Shown in pieces: positions 6,181 through 10,767 of a stretch of 10,767 nt of DNA (positions are counted from its first letter, which is position 1; the number at the start of each line of letters is the position of its first letter). Position numbers and translations under genes: made by a program. The notes beneath the pieces were generated by a model that had not been told where the DNA came from, searched no databases, and worked only from the letters and a program-made list of their open reading frames with translations. Origin of the DNA: an uncultured Flavobacteriales bacterium (lineage in GTDB: Bacteria; Bacteroidota; Bacteroidia; Palsa-965); contig CAMLEF010000137.1 in assembly GCA_946478675.1 (NCBI GenBank), positions 1 to 10,767 of the forward strand, given 5' to 3'.

Positions 6181-7492
6181 TAGGTTCTTCGGGTAATTGT
6201 TGTTGGCTGGTATTAAAAGCAGGCGAGGTAAATAGTGTCAGCATGATCAGCGCCTGGATCGTGAACGGATTCAGCGAGGCGGTTAGCCACGATTCGAAAA
6301 AAGCGGAGAAAAGGATCGCGTACAGAGCGGGAATGGCCGAGCGGGAATTGACGGCTCCTTTGATGAAGGAGAAAACGAAAGCCACAACAAAAGCCAGCAG
6401 TCCGAACACGCCGGTGTCGAGCCAAAACGTGATGTAGGAATTGTGCGCATTTCCCTGGTGGCCCATCGCCGAGAGCAGCGCATAATTTTTCCGGTAGAAA
6501 TAATCGGTGTAACCGATCCCTTTGCCAAGCATGGGTTCCTTCGCGATCTGCTCCCAGCCAAACTCCCAGGCGATGACACGGCCGGATCCGGATTCAAAGG
6601 TTTCGAGACGGAAATAATCCTGCAGGTTCAGCGCTGTAATGATCGTTGCGATGTTTGAGGAAATGAGGTAATACAGGAAAAGAATCGTCAGGAAAACGAT
6701 AAATCCTGCAATGGGTGAAAAACGAAAAACGCTGCGAAAGAAAAAGAACAGCACCACGCCGAACAACGAGCTCCGCGATCCGCACAGGTAAAGCGAAAAA
6801 ATTACAATGCCGTAAATGGCCCACAGCTCGTAACGCCGGAACAGTCCGGGGTAATATTCCTTGCAAACCGCCGTCATCATCATGAAGAGCATGCAGTACA
6901 ATCCCATCCCGTTGGGGTTGCCGAGCACACCGTTGTAACGTCCTTTCAGCGTTACGAAATCGGGGAGCACCGGCCGCAGGATTAATCCGGCCAGCAGCAG
7001 CAATGTTCCCGTCACGATGAGATCGCGGATGAATTTTTCTTTTTCGTTACGCCAGGCGCGCAGGAAATAGTTCGGAACGACGAGGAACACCAGTACATAA
7101 GAAATCGTCTTCTGTACGTTGGTCAGGAAAACTTCGGAGAAGAGCAGCGAGATGCCCGCGAGGGCAAAGAAGGGGATGAACTTTTTCGCCGTCTCATCCC
7201 ACGGCTGGAAGTTCTTGCGATCGAAGATCAGCAACAACCCGAGCAGCAGCATGTACACATCTTTAATCTTGGCGGCGAACGCGAAAAATTCCTGGCGGCT
7301 ATCCGACAGCACGAGAATGATAAAAAAACCGATCAGCATCTCGGCAATCATTCCTTTTCGGAACAGGAGCAGTACGGAAACCGGGATAAGAATATAGGAG
7401 ACCGGAGCGGCCAGACCGCCGCATAATACCCATAGCATGAGCATTATGATAAACTGCGGTCGTTCCCTTAGGTAAGCGCGTAAAAGTTCCAC
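6146..7492 (-). CDS. O-antigen ligase/polymerase (WaaL/Wzy-like) membrane protein
   Basis: This polytopic inner-membrane protein of about 448 residues (from GTG 7492) has roughly ten or more hydrophobic segments. Family marks include GRYNGVLGNPNGMGLY (184-199), GSRSSLFG (238-245), GRVIAWEFGWE followed by PMLGKGIG (304-327), and AHNSYITFWLDTGVFGLL (349-366), whose His350 fits the conserved periplasmic-loop histidine of WaaL. Such proteins join undecaprenyl-linked glycan to lipid A core or protein, or polymerise repeat units; sequence alone does not decide. The frame stays open upstream to 7699, but that extension lies inside the aminotransferase gene, contains no membrane segments and looks spurious. 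GTG at 7492, 37 nt after the aminotransferase stop, gives a credible start (MELLRAYLRERPQ); ATG at 7444 or 7438 are alternatives. The hydrophilic tail, rich in Gln, Pro and Ala, overlaps the next gene by 35 nt. Confidence 0.87.
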   Translation of the reverse strand: MELLRAYLRERPQFIIMLMLWVLCGGLAAPVSYILIPVSVLLLFRKGMIAEMLIGFFIILVLSDSRQEFFAFAAKIKDVYMLLLGLLLIFDRKNFQPWDETAKKFIPFFALAGISLLFSEVFLTNVQKTISYVLVFLVVPNYFLRAWRNEKEKFIRDLIVTGTLLLLAGLILRPVLPDFVTLKGRYNGVLGNPNGMGLYCMLFMMMTAVCKEYYPGLFRRYELWAIYGIVIFSLYLCGSRSSLFGVVLFFFFRSVFRFSPIAGFIVFLTILFLYYLISSNIATIITALNLQDYFRLETFESGSGRVIAWEFGWEQIAKEPMLGKGIGYTDYFYRKNYALLSAMGHQGNAHNSYITFWLDTGVFGLLAFVVAFVFSFIKGAVNSRSAIPALYAILFSAFFESWLTASLNPFTIQALIMLTLFTSPAFNTSQQQLPEEPNAAPEAPYPVH

Positions 7493-7529
7493 AACAAGCC
7501 TGTGAACGAAAATACGGATTATGCCGGTT

Positions 7530-8657
7530 CTATCGCTGATAAAAGCGGCAGACCTGTGCAGCGATAGCTTCTGCCTCTTTCGGCTCAAGGCTGTAGTGCA
7601 TCGGCAAACGCAGCAGTCTTTCTGCGTAACGAACAGCTTCCGGCAGCGGACGGCCGTCATGAAGGGGTGCAAAAAAACGGCTTTGGTGCAGCGCGCCATA
7701 ATGTGATGCGCTGGCTATTCCCTGCTCTGCCAGGAAACGTGACAACGCCCTCCGCTCGTCAATCGAAGAGCAGACAAGAAAAAAAATGTGCGCATTACTT
7801 TCTCCCCTGGGATCAACGGGAGAACAGCTGATCCCTCTTTCTCCCAGCGGAAGCAGCAGATCATAATAAAGCCGCCAAAGCGTTTTCCTTTTCGCCTGGA
7901 TCACGTTGAGCTGCCGCAGTTGCGCATAAAGGAACGCGGCCTGCAATTCGGAAAGCGAGAACGAAGAGCCGACATCGACCCATTCGTAGTTATCGACAGC
8001 GCCTTCGAGAAATTTTTTCCGGTTCGTTCCCTTTTCAAAAAGAATATCAGCGCGTTCCACGTATTGCGGATCGTTGATCACAAGCAACCCGCCTTCTCCG
8101 CAGGTAATATTTTTGGTTGAATGAAACGAGAACGCCGCAAAAGCACCCATCGTTCCGGCAAATGCGCCATTGCGCGTGGCATCGAGTGCGTGCGCCGCAT
8201 CCTCCACTACCGGCACTCCTTTCTTCCGGGCCAGCGCCGTGATCTTTTCTATTGCACATACGGTTCCACCATAATGCACAACGACCACTGCACGTGTTTT
8301 TTGCGTGAACAGCGCTTCCAATGTGTCGGCGTCAATGTTCGGGTCGAAAGCGGAGCTGTCGGCAAAAACAATCTTCGCGCCGCGCAATACAAACGGGTTC
8401 ACCGTCGATACGTAGCTGAACGACGGCGCAATCACTTCATCGCCGGGACGGATGTCCAGCAGCAGCGCCGCCATCTCGAGCGCGCCTGTGCAGGAATTCG
8501 TGAGCCACGTATTACGGAAACCAAAGCGCTCGTCAAAAAACGCCTGGCAGTTGCGATGAAAGATGCCGTCGCCGGCCATCTCGCCGGAACGGATCACTTC
8601 GCCGATGAAGCTCAGTTCCTCGCCTGTCGTATGTACGCGGTTGAAAGGGATCTTCAT
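7530..8657 (-). CDS. wecE: dTDP-4-amino-4,6-dideoxygalactose transaminase (WecE/RffA-type)
   Basis: This 375-residue PLP enzyme belongs to the DegT/DnrJ/EryC1/StrS sugar aminotransferases. It aligns by eye along its whole length with E. coli WecE (RffA, 376 residues), which aminates dTDP-4-keto-6-deoxyglucose to dTDP-4-amino-4,6-dideoxygalactose using glutamate. Shared stretches include IPFNR (3-7), AGDGIFHRNCQ (28-38), NSCTGALEMAALLLDIRPGD (54-73), NPFVLRGAKIVF (87-98), VVEDAAH (150-156), FSFHSTKN with Schiff-base Lys182, EKGTNRKKFLEGAVDNYEW and ERLLRLP near the end. Asp153 should pair with the PLP ring nitrogen. WecE has Gln where this protein has His156, a substitution common in the superfamily. 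The ATG at 8657 overlaps the preceding GT4 stop as ATGA. RmlA/RmlB enzymes that would supply the substrate, and a WecD-like N-acetyltransferase, are not in the window. The exact product isomer is inferred from similarity. Confidence 0.9.
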   Translation of the reverse strand: MKIPFNRVHTTGEELSFIGEVIRSGEMAGDGIFHRNCQAFFDERFGFRNTWLTNSCTGALEMAALLLDIRPGDEVIAPSFSYVSTVNPFVLRGAKIVFADSSAFDPNIDADTLEALFTQKTRAVVVVHYGGTVCAIEKITALARKKGVPVVEDAAHALDATRNGAFAGTMGAFAAFSFHSTKNITCGEGGLLVINDPQYVERADILFEKGTNRKKFLEGAVDNYEWVDVGSSFSLSELQAAFLYAQLRQLNVIQAKRKTLWRLYYDLLLPLGERGISCSPVDPRGESNAHIFFLVCSSIDERRALSRFLAEQGIASASHYGALHQSRFFAPLHDGRPLPEAVRYAERLLRLPMHYSLEPKEAEAIAAQVCRFYQR

Positions 8658-9799
8658 GAGCGCTGGTCAATAAGGAGGGAAAGAGCGTCGATGGTTTGCA
8701 CGATAATCTTGTCCCAGGTGAACGCACGACTCTTTTCCAGTGAGGCGCTGCGTTTGGCCAGCAATTCACTGTCGCTGATCCTGAGCGATGCCGTCAATGC
8801 CGCTTCAAGTTCGCGTACATCCGAAGGCGGAATCAGCCAGCCGTTGCCGGCATTTACCATCAGGCTGACTGCGCCGACATCGGTGGCAATGATTGCGCAG
8901 CCACTGGCCATCGCTTCGAGGATAACGTTCGGCATTCCTTCCGAATGGCTCGGGCAAACGAGGATGTCGAAGCCGCGAAGCAATTCCGAAAGTTTCGCAG
9001 AGTCCGTGACGGCGCCATGATAAACGAATTTTTCTCCGCGAAGACGATGCCTGACGGGAATCGCTCCGATAAAATGGAATTCCATTTCGTATCCCCGCAA
9101 ACGTTCCAGCGCTTTATTCAGCTCCTGAATTCCTTTGCGCCGCTCGTATCGTCCGACGAATGCCAGTTTCCTCGGGCCTTGTGCGACAGCCGGTTTTTCC
9201 GCCAGCCATTTCGGTTCGATGCCGGCAGGAAGCTCGACGATTTTTCTTCGCGGCACTCCGAGCGATTCGATAATGCCTGTGATCTTTCCGCCATACGAGA
9301 AAAGATAGTCGGCATGCGCTACACAGAATTTCACAGGAGCCCGCAACACGAGCGCATATTTCAACCATTCTTTCCAGGAGGCCGCCGGCTGGAACATTTC
9401 ATACCCGTGAAAATTGACGCCGACCGGTGGAAGCTGCGCACCTTTCTGCTTCTGGTTGAGCAGCTCCCAACCTGCAAATCCTTTCACATAAATAAAATCG
9501 GGACGCGGCTGTTCCTGGAATTTGCGCCATACCTGCCGGGAGAACTCATACGATTCCCGAATGTAGTGGCCCGGAAATTCCCCCATCGACGGAAAGGCGA
9601 TCGGGAACGACCGGATGTTCGCTTTTTCCGCTTCGGAAAATAAATCGAGCGAACGCGCATCGGGATTTTTCGAATCAACGTGATACAAATCCACGCGATG
9701 CCCGGCGGCAGCAAAAAATTTGGCGAGATAGAACGAATGCCGCTGCATTCCCCCGATCACGTAAGGATAAATTCCGTCGGTAAGCAAAGCTATATGCAT
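8654..9799 (-). CDS. GT4-family glycosyltransferase
   Basis: This 381-residue protein is a typical GT4 glycosyltransferase. The N-terminal domain begins MHIALLTDGIYPYVIGGMQRH, with the GG motif at 16-17, and continues with GHRVDLYHVD (33-42). The interdomain region carries VELPAGIEPKWL (188-199). The donor domain shows LAFVGRYERRKGIQELNKAL (212-231), HGAVTDSAKLSELLRG, and a canonical E-x7-E motif in SHSEGMPNVILEAMASG, with glutamates 287 and 295. It would act on the cytoplasmic face of the inner membrane in glycan assembly; sugar specificity is unknown. The ATG at 9799 lies 10 nt inside the upstream GT4 gene. The stop overlaps the wecE-like start by 4 nt (ATGA). No ribosome-binding site is visible before the start, as in its neighbours. 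Confidence 0.93.
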   Translation of the reverse strand: MHIALLTDGIYPYVIGGMQRHSFYLAKFFAAAGHRVDLYHVDSKNPDARSLDLFSEAEKANIRSFPIAFPSMGEFPGHYIRESYEFSRQVWRKFQEQPRPDFIYVKGFAGWELLNQKQKGAQLPPVGVNFHGYEMFQPAASWKEWLKYALVLRAPVKFCVAHADYLFSYGGKITGIIESLGVPRRKIVELPAGIEPKWLAEKPAVAQGPRKLAFVGRYERRKGIQELNKALERLRGYEMEFHFIGAIPVRHRLRGEKFVYHGAVTDSAKLSELLRGFDILVCPSHSEGMPNVILEAMASGCAIIATDVGAVSLMVNAGNGWLIPPSDVRELEAALTASLRISDSELLAKRSASLEKSRAFTWDKIIVQTIDALSLLIDQRS

Positions 9800-10767
9800 G
9801 CTTCAATGATATTTCGCGTGGCTTTATCCCACGTATAGTTTTGTCTGATCTTTTCGCGAAAGCGCTCCGCCATTTTTTTCGCTTCGTCGCGATGACGATG
9901 ATAAAAGTAAAACGCTTCGAGCAGTTGTTCTTCCTCCGGTCGCAAAAGCCATCCGTCCTTACGATCTTCCATGACGTCGCGCACCGGCACCGTATCGGGC
10001 GCCACCACAAAATTTCCCGCCGCACCGTATTCGAAAATCTTGACCGGCGATCCATACCAGTTGGATTTCGCCATCACCCCGATGTTGATCGCGTACAGCG
10101 CAACTTTCACTTCTTCGCTGCGCAATGGCCCCGTGAAAATGATCTGCTTCTCCAGTTTCAGTTCCGCAACACGACGTTTCAGCTCCGGCAACAGGTAGCC
10201 GTCGCCGATAATAACGAGCGCCGCATCAGGGGCGGCAGCGCTTCCGGCAAATTTGGCGAACGCTTCGATCAGGATATCCACACCATGATACGGGAAGATC
10301 GATCCGACAAAGCCGATGATCATTTGCTGCTGCAATCCGTAGCGGCGGCGAAATTCCGCTATTTGCGCCTGAGAAGGCGGCACGAAAACATTTTCTTCAA
10401 CGGCGTTCGGCACGACCAGCACTTTCGACGCGCTGACACCAAAATCGCGGACGAGATAATTTTTCAGCGCACTCGACACAACGACGATACGATGCGCATA
10501 GCTGAATTGCTCCTGCATCCGGCGACGGCCTCTTCCTTCGAGCAGGGAAGAAGTTTTTTCGAATGACTTTACTTCCTCCGGGAAAGGCGCGTTAAGTTCG
10601 AGGCAGAGCGGCACTTTCATTTCACGGGCCACACAAACGCCGGAGTGCTGCAGCCAGCTGGCGCGTTCGTAAACCAAGTCGGGCAGCTGCTGTGCTATTT
10701 TTTCGAGCAGCTGTTCCTGCATGAAATCATCGAAACGAAGCAATCGCGCTTCCTTCATGCTTCGCCA
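9790..10767 (-). CDS. GT4-family glycosyltransferase, 5' end beyond window
   Basis: The reading frame has no stop before the right edge of the window (codons before the ATG at 10758 read on as Trp-Arg-Ser), so the start is probably outside. The 322 residues from that internal Met begin partway through the N-terminal acceptor domain, and the usual first 70-100 residues of a GT4 enzyme are missing. Visible parts (numbered from Met 10758) are LPDLVYERASWLQHSG (25-40), a linker VLVVPNAVEENVF (113-125), IIGFVGSIFPYHGVDILIEAF (147-167), LVIIGDGYLLPELK (181-194) and SPVKIFEYGAAGNFVVAPD (237-255). The last stretch is the donor-site motif in a form that keeps its second glutamate (243) but not the first of the usual E-x7-E pair, as in one known GT4 subgroup. 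It overlaps the next gene by 10 nt. Donor sugar unknown. Confidence 0.9.
   Translation of the reverse strand, partial: WRSMKEARLLRFDDFMQEQLLEKIAQQLPDLVYERASWLQHSGVCVAREMKVPLCLELNAPFPEEVKSFEKTSSLLEGRGRRRMQEQFSYAHRIVVVSSALKNYLVRDFGVSASKVLVVPNAVEENVFVPPSQAQIAEFRRRYGLQQQMIIGFVGSIFPYHGVDILIEAFAKFAGSAAAPDAALVIIGDGYLLPELKRRVAELKLEKQIIFTGPLRSEEVKVALYAINIGVMAKSNWYGSPVKIFEYGAAGNFVVAPDTVPVRDVMEDRKDGWLLRPEEEQLLEAFYFYHRHRDEAKKMAERFREKIRQNYTWDKATRNIIEACI

Noticed and set aside
7493..7529. Possible internal promoter between the aminotransferase and the ligase-like gene
   Set aside because: The best candidate on the minus strand, TATTTTCG, has one mismatch to TAnnTTTG and no clear -33 element, and the genes look co-transcribed.
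7493..7699. Upstream extension of the O-antigen ligase-like frame (69 residues) into the aminotransferase gene
   Set aside because: It overlaps conserved C-terminal aminotransferase codons in another frame, is Arg/Cys-rich and lacks membrane character, and the family homology begins near 7492.
8108..8115. TATTTTTG on the plus strand, a match to TAnnTTTG
   Set aside because: It lies antisense inside the aminotransferase gene with no gene downstream on that strand. It shows that single -7 boxes can occur by chance.
8121..9020. 299-residue plus-strand frame, with AAGGAGG at 8672-8678 before an in-frame ATG at 8691
   Set aside because: It is antisense to the aminotransferase and a GT4. Real genes in this window do not use Shine-Dalgarno sequences, so the match is probably chance (complement of GT4 codons near its 3' end).
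1..10767. CRISPR arrays, tRNA/rRNA genes, IS elements, toxin-antitoxin or phage genes
   Set aside because: I saw no spaced direct repeats, cloverleaf-like sequences, transposase motifs or terminal inverted repeats. Coding density by polysaccharide genes leaves almost no free space.

Overview
The window reads as part of a surface-polysaccharide (O-antigen, capsule or exopolysaccharide) locus, probably from a member of the Bacteroidota with moderate GC (roughly 50% by eye). The taxonomic guess rests on three things. Start codons lack Shine-Dalgarno sequences. The only intergenic region of useful size carries one match to the Bacteroidota -7 promoter box TAnnTTTG on each strand. Several protein types, such as the WcaF-like acetyltransferase and the CBS-domain CNNM/CorC protein, resemble Bacteroidota versions. 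No rRNA, tRNA, CRISPR array, transposase or integrase was seen.

Layout. Bases 1-52 hold a hairpin-forming short repeat downstream of a minus-strand WcaF-like hexapeptide acyltransferase gene (53-610). A 152-bp divergent intergenic region (611-762) separates it from a plus-strand CNNM/CorC (hemolysin-family) membrane protein gene (763-2094). From 2091 to the right edge everything is on the minus strand. This is a tightly packed run of seven genes, read from right to left: a GT4 glycosyltransferase cut by the window edge (9790-10767), a second GT4 (8654-9799), a WecE/RffA-type sugar aminotransferase (7530-8657), an O-antigen ligase/polymerase-like membrane protein (6146-7492), a third GT4 (5122-6180), a glutamine-hydrolysing asparagine synthetase homologue (3238-5103) and a fourth GT4 (2091-3245). 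Neighbouring genes overlap by 4, 8, 10 or 35 nt or are separated by 18-37 nt, so a single polycistronic transcript from a promoter beyond the right edge is the simplest reading.

How the genes fit together (inference). The aminotransferase would make a nucleotide-linked 4-amino-4,6-dideoxyhexose. The four glycosyltransferases would build the repeat unit or oligosaccharide on the cytoplasmic side. The AsnB homologue may amidate a sugar acid or simply make asparagine. The Wzy/WaaL-type protein would polymerise the glycan or ligate it to its carrier outside the inner membrane. The WcaF-like enzyme could O-acetylate it. Rml enzymes, a Wzx flippase, a Wza/Wzc export system and an initiating phosphoglycosyltransferase are absent and presumably lie to the right of the window.

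I found no clear evidence of a wholly new system. The points most worth a second look are 8-nt homopolymer runs in three of the polysaccharide genes, the AsnB homologue inside a glycan operon, the divergent promoter pair with a possibly leaderless wcaF-like transcript, the convergent pair of genes that share a TTAA stop, and the hairpin repeat at the left edge.
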